From NCBI RefSeq assembly GCF_014648495.1, contig NZ_BMRF01000007.1:1-64000 (forward strand): a DNA stretch of 64,000 bases, in the 5' to 3' direction. The notes below the pieces were generated by a model, which searched no databases, had not been told where the DNA came from, and was given only the letters and a program-made list of their open reading frames with translations. Position numbers and translations under genes: made by a program. Each line of letters starts with the position of its first letter. Positions within the stretch are counted from its first letter, which is position 1. Shown here piece by piece: positions 25,601 through 33,714 of this stretch. Origin of the DNA: Actinomadura cremea. Lineage in GTDB: Bacteria; Actinomycetota; Actinomycetes; Streptosporangiales; Streptosporangiaceae.

Positions 25601-27548
25601 GCGGCGCGGCCTCGGCGGCGGTCGCGATGCCGCGCGCGTCCCCGGCGATCCGCTCCACCTCGGCGTGGTAGCCGGTGAAGGCGTCCTCGTGCCGGAGGAA
25701 CGCGACGGCTCCGCGCCCGGTCTCGTGCAGCCCGCCCGACGCCGCTCCGGCCAGCTCGTCGATCCGCGCGGCGTCGGCGTACCGGAGTTCGCGCAGCGAC
25801 TCCAGGCGGCCCTGGACGCGCCGGAGTTCGGCGAGCCGCGCCACCCAGCCGTCCGCCGTCGCCGGGGGTTCGGCCTCCACGCGCCGCAGCAGGGCCCGCA
25901 CCCGCTCGGCGGCCTCGGCGACGGCGGCCTCGGCCTCGGCGGTGAGCGCCCGCACGTTCTCGTACTCGTCCAGAACCTGGACGGCCGCCGCGCGGACGTC
26001 CGCGAGCGGTTCGGCGAGCGCGCCGAGGTCGGGGTCGGCGAACCAGTGGTGCAGGTCGGCGGTCCGGGTGCAGGCACCGATGAGGGCCTCGAAGACCGGG
26101 GCGGACGGGGACATCTCGCCCACCATCCGCACCACCGACAGGCACTCGGAGATCCCCCGGACGAGGTCGGCGTTCCCGACGCGCTCCAGCGGGCCGGTGC
26201 CGATCGGCTGCGCGGCGGCGTGGTCGTCGGAGACGAACGGGGTCCGCCACACCTGCACCGGATGGACGCCCGCCGGCTCGCCCGACGCGGCCCGCAGCAC
26301 GACCAGCGCGCCGTCGTCGAACAGCGCGTACCCGTGGCAGACGATCGGCGTCGCGACCTCCTTGCGGATCACGTTGTAAGGGAGCAGGAGGGTGCGGCCG
26401 TCGGCGCGCGCGCAGAACGCGTAGACGACGTCCTCGCCGTTGGGGGAGCGGATCGTGCGCTCGTACTCCAGGCCGGTGACGTCGGTGTCGAACGTCTTGA
26501 CGGTGCCGGTGTCGAGGAGGAACCCGCCCGGGAACACGACGCCGTCGTCGCCGGGCAGGCGGCGGCACGCCCGCTCCAGGCCGTCGAGCCGGACGACGTC
26601 GTGCGTGCGGGTGTTGTGGACGAGGTGCCGCCACGCCGTCTCGTTGTACGGGCGGACGCGCAGCAGGATCAGCGCGCCGACGCGCGCGTGCAGGACGTCC
26701 GCGTCCGCGAGGCTCTGCAGCGGTTCGTCCACGGGCTCGGAGAAGACCTCCGTGCCGTCGCCGAGCGTGACCGTGAGGGCGCCGCCGACCGTCGAGACGT
26801 TCACGGCGTCCCGGATCGCGATGTGCGGGCGCCGCCCGGGGACGTGGTCGTCGCGGGTCGTCTCGGTCCACTCGACCGCCCGCGACGCGTCGTGCGCGGG
26901 CGGGGACCGGTCGTCGCGCTCGCCGTGGTTGTCCTCGTAGGCGACGGCGCCGCCCGCGCCGCCCTCTCCCCGGGCGATCCGCCAGCGCAGGACGCGCAGG
27001 TCGGACAGGCGCGGGCCCGTCTGGAACACCGCGAGGAGGCGGCCGTCCAGCAGCCGGAGCCGCAGGAGGCGGGCCTGCCGGTAGTAGCGGTACATGTCGG
27101 CGAAGTCGCGGCGGAAGCGCGGGTCGTCGAGCAGCCCCGGCACCGCGCCGGACCCGCCGAACGCCGGGCCGTCCTCGCCTCGCACGGCGGTGTGCAGGGA
27201 GAAGACGTCCTCGGGTTCGGTCTCGGCCTTCGCCCCGGGCGCGGGCGCGCCGCCGAGCAGCAGCGTCCCGCCGAGCGCGACGAGGTCGCGCGGGACCCGG
27301 GCGGACGGCGTCCGGATCCGCTCGGTGCCCGCCAGCCGCAGGCCGCCCCCGCCGAAGACGTCCAGCCGCCGGGCGTTCAGCGCCTCCGCGCGCCGGGCCA
27401 GCTCGCCCGCGTGCTCGGCCAGCCGGGCGCGCAGGACCTCGTACGTCCCGTGGTCGAGCGCGGCCCCGCCGGTGCCGGTGTCGTCGGTGCCGGTGTCGTC
27501 GATGCCGGTACCGGTGCCGCCGCCGGTGCCGTCGATGTTCTGGCTCAC
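22692..27548 (-). CDS. Giant AAA+ ATPase with DUF3686-like region, third gene of a flotillin operon
   Basis: A 1618-residue protein usually annotated as a DNA-repair ATPase. After a short Gly/Thr/Asp repeat tail, residues of about 30-480 form a beta-rich region (FADMYRYYRQARLLRLRLLD; SPNGEDVVYAF), like DUF3686. A long helical/coiled-coil part follows (about 550-900), then further helical domains. A C-terminal AAA+ module has Walker A SPPGYGKTTL near 1280 and Walker B LLYLDDIQH near 1343. GTG 27548 has GGGGAGG upstream. It lies downstream of the flotillin gene on the same strand, separated by a hairpin. It probably remodels membrane-associated complexes with the flotillin; a DNA-repair role is not shown by the sequence. 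Confidence 0.85.
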   Translation of the reverse strand: MSQNIDGTGGGTGTGIDDTGTDDTGTGGAALDHGTYEVLRARLAEHAGELARRAEALNARRLDVFGGGGLRLAGTERIRTPSARVPRDLVALGGTLLLGGAPAPGAKAETEPEDVFSLHTAVRGEDGPAFGGSGAVPGLLDDPRFRRDFADMYRYYRQARLLRLRLLDGRLLAVFQTGPRLSDLRVLRWRIARGEGGAGGAVAYEDNHGERDDRSPPAHDASRAVEWTETTRDDHVPGRRPHIAIRDAVNVSTVGGALTVTLGDGTEVFSEPVDEPLQSLADADVLHARVGALILLRVRPYNETAWRHLVHNTRTHDVVRLDGLERACRRLPGDDGVVFPGGFLLDTGTVKTFDTDVTGLEYERTIRSPNGEDVVYAFCARADGRTLLLPYNVIRKEVATPIVCHGYALFDDGALVVLRAASGEPAGVHPVQVWRTPFVSDDHAAAQPIGTGPLERVGNADLVRGISECLSVVRMVGEMSPSAPVFEALIGACTRTADLHHWFADPDLGALAEPLADVRAAAVQVLDEYENVRALTAEAEAAVAEAAERVRALLRRVEAEPPATADGWVARLAELRRVQGRLESLRELRYADAARIDELAGAASGGLHETGRGAVAFLRHEDAFTGYHAEVERIAGDARGIATAAEAAPLADLLDAQHEGLDVVTEVVGDLDVTDAAARTAILERVGEVLGGLNRARAVLDGRRRDLLAREGRAAFAAELALLDQSIAGALAAATTPESCDDRLGRLLLRLETLQARFADLDDFLAELESKRTEVYEAFSSRKQTLLDERARRTDRLVSSADRILAGVRRRAATLPSPDEVNAYFATDAMVARLRAIGGELRDLDDTVRAEELEGRVKSARQEAGRALRDRLDLYDGDTIRLGRHRFAVNTRPIELTLVPHGDSLAYAITGTDYRDPVRDPALADPGLWGRTLVSETPDMYRAEYLATSVLAGSDAADLRAAAASGGLLDLVRSAAADRYDEGYERGVHDHDATAILSALLRLHADAGLLRYPSRARANARLFWTHGTADPSAWTVRARSLVRARDAFGRDTAAGLVAELSGAVAEFTARLGLPADPLAAEYLVEELATAPDGFVTSPGARELLKGFGEAHRAALDDDLAALDGLPARVQLAAGWLGAFVSGDDPDLPEAVAALLCDAPSYDSPAPLTATVDDLLGSHPRIADRRLDLRLDEILARSHHFRTHHVPAFRKHQEHRAELLAAEERRLGVAELRPRTMSAFVRNRLVDEVYLPLIGDNLAKQLGAAGDAKRTDRMGLLLLISPPGYGKTTLVEYVADRLGLALVKVDGPALGHDVTSLDPAQAPNAAARREVEKINFALALGDNVLLYLDDIQHTSPELLQKFIPLCDAQRRIESHDLRGKRFAVCMAGNPYTESGTRFRIPDMLANRADVWNLGDVLSGKDDLFALSYIENALTSNPVLAPLTAHDRADVELLVRLAAGDPAARPDRLAHPYSQAELDQILAVLRKLAIAQRVVLSVNRAYIASAAQDDASRTEPPFRLQGSYRDMNKLAERVVPVMNEAELDAAIDDHYRAESQTLTSDAEANLLKLAELRGTLTPGGSARWAEVKESYRRSRTLDTENPAVGAILHLADQVKALRNG
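27471..27515. repeat. 15-bp tandem repeat in the 5' end of the AAA+ gene
   Basis: GGTGCCGGTGTCGTC occurs at 27471-27485 and again at 27486-27500, followed by a degenerate third unit (27501-27515). It encodes the DTGTD-type repeats near the N-terminus. The 15-bp unit keeps the frame if copies are gained or lost. Confidence 0.7.
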
Positions 27549-27570
27549 GCCGTTCCTCCCCTCGTCGAGT

Positions 27571-27613
27571 GCGGCGGGCCGCCCCGGGCCCCTGTGCCGG
27601 GGCGGCCCGCCGC
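27571..27613. terminator. Strong hairpin inside the flotillin-AAA+ operon
   Basis: A perfect 15-bp stem (27571-27585 with 27599-27613) and a 13-base loop fill the 70-base gap between the flotillin stop and the AAA+ start. It could partly terminate transcription or protect the upstream message, giving less AAA+ protein than flotillin. Confidence 0.65.
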
Positions 27614-27618
27614 GGATC

Positions 27619-29670
27619 TCAAGCCGTGACCGTCAGGTCGGTCCCGTTCGCGCCCGCCCGCGGCGCGTCCGCCAGGGGCGCGTCGGCCAGGGGCGCGTCG
27701 GCGACGCCGAGCCGCCGCGCGGTCTCGAGCAGGTCGGTGAACCCGGTGGCCCGCGGTCCGCCCGCCGCGATCAGCCGCACGAGCAGCGCCGACAGGGTCA
27801 GGTCGCGGGCGCCGCCCGCGCCGAGCGACCCGAGGACCCGGGAGAGGTCGTCGGTCAGGCTGCCCGTCCCGTCCAGCCACGGCTGCGCGACCGAACGGGC
27901 GACCTCGGAGTTCTGCACGAAGCCGTCCACGCTCTTGCCGAGCGCGATCGACCCGACGACCCGGTCGAAGAAGCTGCTCTCGCCGCCGACGATGCTGATG
28001 TCGGCGCCCTCCAGCCCGGTCGCGAGCACCGCCGCCTGCGCCTCGGCGACCTGCCGCTGGACGTCGAGGCCGGCGAGCCGGATCTCCTTCTCGGTCTCCA
28101 GCCGCAGCCGGTACTCCTCGTGCTGCCGCGTCGCGTCGTCGAGCGCGGCCATCGCGTCCGCCTTGTCGGTGAGCCCCTCGGCCTCGGCCTTGAGGCTCTC
28201 GCGGATCCGCTCGGCCTCGACGGCCGCGCGCTCGCGGGCGACGACCGCCTCGGCGCGGCCGGCCTTCTCGATGACCTCGGCGTCGGCGTCGCGGACCTGC
28301 ACCTCGGCGAGCCCCGCCGCCGCGGCCTCCGCCTGCAGCCCCTCGGCCAGCCGGATCTTCGCCCGCGCGTCCAGCTCGGCGGTCTGCTCCCGCGTCTCGG
28401 CCAGCACCAGCTCCTCGCGGGCCCGGTGCTGCGCCGCCGCCTCGGCGGCCTCGGCGGCCTTGATGTCCTTGACCAGGTTCTCCTGCGCCTCGGCCTCCGC
28501 CCGGATGACGATCGCCTGCCGCTCCCGCTCGGCCTCCTCGACCGCGCGGAGCCGCTTGATCTCCTCCTCCTGCTCGGCGACCGTCCGCTCGACCGCGATC
28601 CGCTCCCGCACCACGTTCGCGATGTCCCGCTTCTCGCCCTCGACCTCCTTGTCGGCGGCGATGCGGGTCAGCTCGGTCTCCCGCTCGCGGGCGATGACCT
28701 CCAGCAGGCGGTCCTTCTCGATCCGCTCGCTCTCGATGGCGAGGACCCGCTCCTTGTTCTTCGCCGCGACCGCGACCTCCCGGTTCCGGTTCTCGGTCTG
28801 GACGCCGAGCTGCTCGTCGGTCCGGATGTGCGCGGCCTGCGCCCGCAGCCGCTCCTCGGCCTTGACCCGCTCGATCTCCGCCTGCTCGCGGGCCCGGACG
28901 GTCTCGACCTCGCGCTCCTGGCGCAGTTCGGCGTCCGTCCTGCGGCGCTCCAGCTCCAGGATCGCCTCGCGCGCCTCCACGTTCTGGCGCGTGATCTCCT
29001 TCTCCTCGTTGCGGGCGTGCTCGTTCGTGCGGACGTGCTCGATCGCCGTCAGCTCGGTGATCTTCCGGATGCCCTGGGCGTCGAGGATGTTCGACTTGTC
29101 GAGCGAGAGCAGCGACGTCTGCTCCAGGTGGTCGATGGCGGCGTCCTCGAGGCTGTAGCCGTTCAGGTCCGTGCCGATCACCTGGATGATGTGGTCGCGG
29201 AACTCGTTGCGGCGGATGTAGAGGTCGGCGAAGTCGAGGTGCTTGCCGACGGTCTTCAGCGCCTCGGAGAACTTCGCCGCGAACAGCTCCTGCAGGGTCT
29301 CCTGGCTGCTCGCCCGTTCCGTCCCGATCGCCTGCGCGACCTTGATGACGTCCTCGACGGTCTTGTTCACGCGGACGAAGAACGTGATGCGAATGTCGGC
29401 GCGGATGTTGTCCTTGCAGATCAGGCCGTCCCGCCCGGTCCGCTCGATCTCGATGGTCTTCACCGAGATGTCCATGATCTCGGCCTTGTGCAGGACCGGC
29501 AGGACGACCGCGCCGGTGAACGTGACGTCCACCTTCCGCAGTTTCGAAATGATGAGCGCGCGGCCCTGGTCGACCTTGCGGAACAGCCGGGTGACCAGGA
29601 ACAGCACGCCGAGTGCGATGAGCAGGACGAGCGCGATGAGCACGCCCGCTCCGATCGTGATGGCATCCAT
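27619..29670 (-). CDS. Flotillin / SPFH-domain protein (YqiK-like)
   Basis: A 683-residue membrane-anchored flotillin. A single N-terminal helix (ITIGAGVLIALVLLIALGVL) is followed by an SPFH/band-7 domain (about 30-200; GRALIISKLRKVDVTFTGAV), then a very long charged coiled coil rich in E/A/R (about 205-560) and a C-terminal region with QVAEAQAAVLATGLEGADIS. The end carries short DAPLA repeats. Bacterial flotillins build membrane microdomains and scaffold other proteins. ATG 29670 has GAGAGGG upstream. It lies between the OB-fold membrane protein and the giant AAA+ ATPase, and the three are probably co-transcribed. Confidence 0.92.
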   Translation of the reverse strand: MDAITIGAGVLIALVLLIALGVLFLVTRLFRKVDQGRALIISKLRKVDVTFTGAVVLPVLHKAEIMDISVKTIEIERTGRDGLICKDNIRADIRITFFVRVNKTVEDVIKVAQAIGTERASSQETLQELFAAKFSEALKTVGKHLDFADLYIRRNEFRDHIIQVIGTDLNGYSLEDAAIDHLEQTSLLSLDKSNILDAQGIRKITELTAIEHVRTNEHARNEEKEITRQNVEAREAILELERRRTDAELRQEREVETVRAREQAEIERVKAEERLRAQAAHIRTDEQLGVQTENRNREVAVAAKNKERVLAIESERIEKDRLLEVIARERETELTRIAADKEVEGEKRDIANVVRERIAVERTVAEQEEEIKRLRAVEEAERERQAIVIRAEAEAQENLVKDIKAAEAAEAAAQHRAREELVLAETREQTAELDARAKIRLAEGLQAEAAAAGLAEVQVRDADAEVIEKAGRAEAVVARERAAVEAERIRESLKAEAEGLTDKADAMAALDDATRQHEEYRLRLETEKEIRLAGLDVQRQVAEAQAAVLATGLEGADISIVGGESSFFDRVVGSIALGKSVDGFVQNSEVARSVAQPWLDGTGSLTDDLSRVLGSLGAGGARDLTLSALLVRLIAAGGPRATGFTDLLETARRLGVADAPLADAPLADAPRAGANGTDLTVTA

Positions 29671-29712
29671 CAGTGATCCCTCTCGGGTGGGGGAATTGAG
29701 GGTGCGGGGGAG

Positions 29713-30366
29713 TCAGACGGCCGGAGGATCGAGCACGGAATCGTGCGGCATGATCCAGAAGAACTGTCCGGCCGAGTCGTAATCGAAGATGAGCGCGGTG
29801 CTTCCCGCGGTGAGCGCGGAATCTCCGGCGGCCCCCGCCACGGGAACGTCGGAATGGGGCACCCGCACCTGGACGAGCGCGGTCGAGCCGTCGGGCGCGG
29901 TCACCTCGGCCTGCCCGAAGTCGGGGCCGACGCGTCCCGTCCGAAGGACGCACGGCAGGCCGACGAACTCGCGCAGGGACGTCCCCGGGGAGTCGCGGAA
30001 CACGCGGCGCAGCGGCGGGACGAACGCGCGCGTGACGGCCCACCCCACGGCGAGCGCCGCCGGCACCAGCAGCGCCCGCAGCGCTGTGACCTCGGACAAC
30101 GCCGAACCGGCCAGGCTCGTGAACCAGGTGAAGCCGATCAGCAGGGACAGCGCCACGGTGCCCGGGACGCCGCCCAGCCCGGCCGCCGCGAGCAGCCCGC
30201 CGCCTCCGGCGTCCGCTCCGCCCGCGTCGCCGCCGGGGTCGCCGTCGAGGACGTCGACGCCCGGCCCGCCGAGCAGCACCAGCGCCCAGTAGCCGACGAC
30301 GACGAGCAGCGCGAAGCTGAACAGAGCGGTCGGAAAACCCAGTGCGGCGTCAAGGAATTCGGTCAT
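29713..30366 (-). CDS. YqiJ-like membrane protein with C-terminal OB-fold
   Basis: A 217-residue protein. Two or three N-terminal membrane segments (TALFSFALLVVVGYWALVLL; GTVALSLLIGFTWFTSLAG; ALLVPAALAVGWAVT) are followed by a C-terminal beta-barrel of about 90 residues (GLPCVLRTGRVGPDFGQAEV onward; STALVQVRVP) resembling the OB-fold of YqiJ/NfeD proteins. YqiJ and NfeD partners typically sit beside flotillin genes and are thought to work with them in membrane organisation. It is the first gene of this operon, behind the promoter at 30621-30649. Confidence 0.82.
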   Translation of the reverse strand: MTEFLDAALGFPTALFSFALLVVVGYWALVLLGGPGVDVLDGDPGGDAGGADAGGGGLLAAAGLGGVPGTVALSLLIGFTWFTSLAGSALSEVTALRALLVPAALAVGWAVTRAFVPPLRRVFRDSPGTSLREFVGLPCVLRTGRVGPDFGQAEVTAPDGSTALVQVRVPHSDVPVAGAAGDSALTAGSTALIFDYDSAGQFFWIMPHDSVLDPPAV

Positions 30367-30770
30367 GAGAAAGCACGCTTCCGCCTCGGGACATCGGTGG
30401 TCTGGCGGGCACGCCGAAGCGCGCCCGGTCAGGGGGACACGAATGCGGGGTTAGCGGGCTCAGCTATCTGGGAACGCGGCCGCCAGTGCGGCGATGCGAA
30501 GGCCGGCGGAACCGGCGGGGGGTGAGTCGATGCTCACGATATGGCGCTGGGGCATATCTCTCCTGGTCGCAAGACAGGGCTCTCGTCTCGCCGACCAGGC
30601 TTCCCGGCACACCGATAGTTAGATTAGCGCACTACTTACCGAAAGGCAAGATTTCAATATATTTCCTCACGGAGTGTGTTGGGATGCTCGCTCGCCGAGG
30701 GGGAGACTTTCAGGCAACTTGGAGATTCGTTGGACCTCCCGCTCAGGTTCGCGGCGTAGGTTGGCGCGGC
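30367..30770. promoter_or_regulatory. AT-rich divergent promoter region (flotillin operon / sulfotransferase)
   Basis: This 404-base gap contains the most AT-rich stretch nearby (about 30610-30670). On the minus strand TTGCCT (30644-30649), a 17-base spacer and TAATCT (30621-30626) form a good promoter for the flotillin operon, with a leader of about 245 bases. On the plus strand TTACCG (30636-30641), 16 bases and TATATT (30658-30663) could drive the sulfotransferase. The two overlap, so they may compete. No open frame in the gap looks real. Confidence 0.6.
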
Positions 30771-31784
30771 ATGACGCCTCCGTCCCATCGGCCGATCTTC
30801 ATCGTCGGATGCCCGCGTTCGGGCACGACGCTGCTGCAGCAGATGCTCCACTGCCACCCCCGCATCGCGCTGCCGTCCGAGACGAGGTTCGTCCACACCT
30901 CCTATGACACCCGGCACGATTTCGGCGACCTGGAACGGGTGGAGAACCGCCGGGCGCTCGGCGAATGGATCGCCAAGGGCGGCACCACGAAGTTCAAGGC
31001 GCTGGGGCTCGACCCCGACGCGACCATCGAGGAGATCGCCGCCGGGCCCCCCACCCTCGGCTCCGCGATCGCGACGGTCTTCCGCGCGTACGCCCGGGAG
31101 AACGGCAAGCCGCGCTGGGGCGACAAGCGGCCGAGCTACATCCGCCGGATCGGGGCCCTGCGGCGCATGTTCCCCGACGCCCAGTTCGTCCATCTGATCC
31201 GGGACGGCCGCGACGCCGTCAGCTCGCTGAACCGGATGCCGTGGTACGACGGCGACCTGTTCTCGGCCACGCTGACCTGGCGGGACGCCGTCGACATCGG
31301 CCGTCGGCTCACCGCCCGGCTCGGCCCGGAGACCTTCTACGAGTTCCGCTACGAGGACCTGGTCGAGGACCCCGAGCGGGAGCTGACGCGGCTGTGCGCG
31401 TTCCTCGGCGAGGAGTACGACCCGGCGATGGCCGCGCCGCAGTACCACGCGCGCGAGACCGTCCCGCAGGAGCGCCGCTGGCACCTGCGCACGCACGAGG
31501 CGCCGAACGCCGGGGTCGTCGGGGCCTGGGCGCGGCGGCTCGAGGCATGGGAGGCCGACCTGGTCGAGCACGTCCTGGCGTCGCGGCTCCAGCGGCACGG
31601 GTACGGGCTGTCCGGACGGTCGCGCCCCGCCGCCGCGCACGTCACGCGGTTCCACCGGCAGGCCGCCTACCGGTGGCGGGCCCGCCGCACCACGGCCGCC
31701 AGGGAGGCCGTGCTCCGCGCCCGCGAACCGAACCCCGTTGTGTCGATGCTGAGCGGGCCCGCCGTGGAGTCCGTGCAGTCGTGA
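30771..31784 (+). CDS. PAPS-dependent sulfotransferase
   Basis: A 337-residue sulfotransferase that transfers sulfate from PAPS to an acceptor hydroxyl or amine. The 5'-phosphosulfate loop is VGCPRSGTTLLQQMLHCHP at the N-terminus, and the 3'-phosphate site is VHLIRDGRDAVSSLNRM near residue 145. The RYEDLVEDPERELTRLCAFL segment is also typical of the family. ATG 30771 was chosen because the protein then begins with the PAPS loop, as in relatives. The acceptor is unknown. The preceding AT-rich gap holds its promoter. Confidence 0.9.
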   Translation: MTPPSHRPIFIVGCPRSGTTLLQQMLHCHPRIALPSETRFVHTSYDTRHDFGDLERVENRRALGEWIAKGGTTKFKALGLDPDATIEEIAAGPPTLGSAIATVFRAYARENGKPRWGDKRPSYIRRIGALRRMFPDAQFVHLIRDGRDAVSSLNRMPWYDGDLFSATLTWRDAVDIGRRLTARLGPETFYEFRYEDLVEDPERELTRLCAFLGEEYDPAMAAPQYHARETVPQERRWHLRTHEAPNAGVVGAWARRLEAWEADLVEHVLASRLQRHGYGLSGRSRPAAAHVTRFHRQAAYRWRARRTTAAREAVLRAREPNPVVSMLSGPAVESVQS

Positions 31785-31854
31785 CAACCCTCCGCCCGGG
31801 GGCCGCGCCGTAGAATCGGCCGTCAGGAGCGTTACCGGACGCGATGGGCGGAGC

Positions 31855-32511
31855 ATGGGACACGGCGATCGGGGGGAACCGGCGCGGGAGGCGACGGCGA
31901 AGCTGCCGTCCGGCCGGCACCGGCTGTCCCGTGACTACGTCGCCAGCAACCAGCGCGCCCGCATCCTGCGCGCGGTGACCGAGGTCGTCGGCGGGCGGGG
32001 CTACTCGCAGCTCACGATCGACGCCATCGTCGGCGCGTCCGCGATCTCCAAGAAGACTTTCTACGAGCATTTCCGGAACAAGGAAGAGGCGTTCTTCGCG
32101 GCGTGCGAATCGGTGGCGTCGCGGATGACGGCGGCGTTCGACGACGCCGCGGCGGAGCGCAGCGAACCGGACGCGCGGCTGCGCGCGGGCCTCGGCGCCC
32201 TGCTGGAGTTCCTGGCGTCCGAGCCGCTGGGCGCCCGCATGGCCGTGGTCGAGGTGCTGGCCGCGGGACCGGAGGCCGTCGCGCGCCGGGACCGGGTCAA
32301 GCGGCACTTCAGCACGACGGTGGTCGAGCACCTGCTCGCGATGTACCCCGAGTTCCCCGAGCCCGAGCTGGCCGCCGAGGTGATCGTCGGCGGCGTCCAC
32401 GAGGTGCTCTACAGCCGCATCAGCCGCGGGGAGGCCCACGCGCTGCCCGCGCTGCGCCGCGGACTGGTCAGGATGTACGCGCTCCCGGCACCGCGCGGCG
32501 CGGACCACTGA
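31855..32511 (+). CDS. TetR-family regulator
   Basis: A 218-residue TetR regulator. The HTH lies at about 35-80 (ILRAVTEVVGGRGYSQLTID, then AIVGASAISKKTFYEHFRNK). The ligand/dimerisation region shows the pattern of the TetR C-terminal family with EFLASEPLGARMAVVEVLAA. ATG 31855 is preceded at short distance by GGCGGAG. A TAGAAT -10-like box lies at 31811-31816. Its target is not evident; the neighbouring sulfotransferase is a candidate only by position. Confidence 0.88.
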   Translation: MGHGDRGEPAREATAKLPSGRHRLSRDYVASNQRARILRAVTEVVGGRGYSQLTIDAIVGASAISKKTFYEHFRNKEEAFFAACESVASRMTAAFDDAAAERSEPDARLRAGLGALLEFLASEPLGARMAVVEVLAAGPEAVARRDRVKRHFSTTVVEHLLAMYPEFPEPELAAEVIVGGVHEVLYSRISRGEAHALPALRRGLVRMYALPAPRGADH

Positions 32512-32866
32512 CGCGCCCGGACGCGCCCGGACGCGCCCGGCGACGGCGGGACGCGCCCGGACCCCGATCGGTTCGTGGCCGTATCAGGACACGTTCCGGT
32601 CCCGCCCGGATACCCGGTGGGGTCGTGCCCCGCGCGGTGACAGGCGTCACATCGTCCGGGGGGTTCTTGCCATCGGTCACTGGCTCATCGCGGAGAGGTG
32701 ACAGGGCGAGGTCCTAAAGGGACGTCGCCCGCCCGTCCTTAACGCAAATCCGAAAACGGCCCAACGCCCGTCCGGGTACGACACCGTTCTTGAGAAACCG
32801 AGCAGTTTATGTTTCGGTTCGTGCACCGCAGGGATTCGTCCCCACCCCCACCGAAAGGACCGGATC
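32511..32866. other. Intergenic region with decamer repeats and a hairpin
   Basis: The region begins with four copies of ACGCGCCCGG (32511, 32521, 32531 and 32551). Further on, an 11-bp stem with one mismatch (32704-32714 with 32720-32730, loop TAAAG) lies about 140 bases upstream of the secreted-protein start. The last 100 bases are less GC-rich (GTTCTTGAGAAACC, TTTATGTTTCGG) and probably contain the promoter. No open frame looks real. Confidence 0.5.
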
Positions 32867-33556
32867 ATGCGGAAGATCAGCAGAGTCGCCCTGCCCCTGC
32901 TCGGCGCGGGCGCCCTCGTCCTCGGCGGCGCGACCGCCGCCGGAGCCACCACCATCGAGTCGGGCGGCGCCCCGTTCAGCGGCACCGTCGTCGGCACGAA
33001 CCTCTCCAACGTCACCCTGACGGGCGTCAGCTCGCTCGGGCTGATCCAGACCACGTGCACCACGGCGGAGCTGCAGGCGTCCGTCGACTCCGACGGGACC
33101 AACGGTTCCCTCGACGCCGCCGACATGCCCACGGCCGGCAACCCGGACTGCACCAACAACAAGGGCGGCACCACCCAGATCGACGCCCTCAACCTGCCGT
33201 ACACCGGCGGCGGCGCCGTGTACGACTCCGCCCACACCGCCAACCGGGACGGCTACATCTTCATCAACTCGCCGAACCCGAACGTCGACATCGTGGCGAC
33301 GCTGGACCTCACCTCGCTCAACCGCGTGGAGACCTGCCACTACGGCCTGACCGGCTCCAGCCAGCTCCAGATCAACCTCTACAACCACAACAACCCCAAC
33401 AAGCCGGTCGCGGGCAACACCCACTCGCAGGGCCGCCTCGCCGGCCAGCAGGTCCAGCTGGTCTCCGGCACCAGCGGCTGCCCCAGCTCGGCCTCCGTCA
33501 CGGCCACCTTCCAGATCGTGACGGCGTCCGGTGCGGACGTCACCATCGCCCCCTGA
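32867..33556 (+). CDS. Secreted protein of unknown function
   Basis: A 229-residue exported protein. The signal peptide is MRKISRVALPLLGAGALVLG followed by GATAAGA. The mature part is rich in Thr, Ser, Asn and Gly and has four cysteines, spaced to allow two disulfides (TTCTTAE, NPDCTNN, VETCHYG, TSGCPSS). The AGGACC before ATG 32867 is a moderate ribosome site. No family was recognised. It precedes two other secreted proteins and a strong hairpin, so it is probably a separate transcript in a cluster of exported proteins. Confidence 0.75.
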   Translation: MRKISRVALPLLGAGALVLGGATAAGATTIESGGAPFSGTVVGTNLSNVTLTGVSSLGLIQTTCTTAELQASVDSDGTNGSLDAADMPTAGNPDCTNNKGGTTQIDALNLPYTGGGAVYDSAHTANRDGYIFINSPNPNVDIVATLDLTSLNRVETCHYGLTGSSQLQINLYNHNNPNKPVAGNTHSQGRLAGQQVQLVSGTSGCPSSASVTATFQIVTASGADVTIAP

Positions 33557-33602
33557 CCCATGACCCGCACCGCGCGGGCCGTGTGACCCGCGCCGCAGAT
33601 CC

Positions 33603-33648
33603 GGTGCGGCCGTCCCGGTGATTCCACCCCGACCGGGCCGGCCGCACC
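33603..33648. terminator. Hairpin after the first secreted-protein gene
   Basis: Outer 10-bp stem GGTGCGGCCG (33603-33612) with its complement at 33639-33648, plus an inner CCCGGT/ACCGGG stem (33614-33619 with 33632-33637). It lies 47 bases beyond the stop codon and well before the next start. Confidence 0.65.
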
Positions 33649-33714
33649 ATCGCACCCGGCGAACCCGCTCCGCGCCGGATCTCCCTGACCCCCTCCACCC
33701 CCTTGGAGATCACC

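Noticed and set aside
22554-27629. Very long plus-strand open frames opposite the giant ATPase gene, and similar long antisense frames elsewhere
   Set aside because: High GC leaves antisense frames free of stops. Their translations are Arg/Gly/Ala/Pro-rich without domains, and codon third-position bias favours the annotated strand.
32704-32730. Riboswitch (for example c-di-AMP type) upstream of the first secreted protein
   Set aside because: Only one simple stem-loop is visible. None of the conserved core segments of known riboswitches could be recognised.
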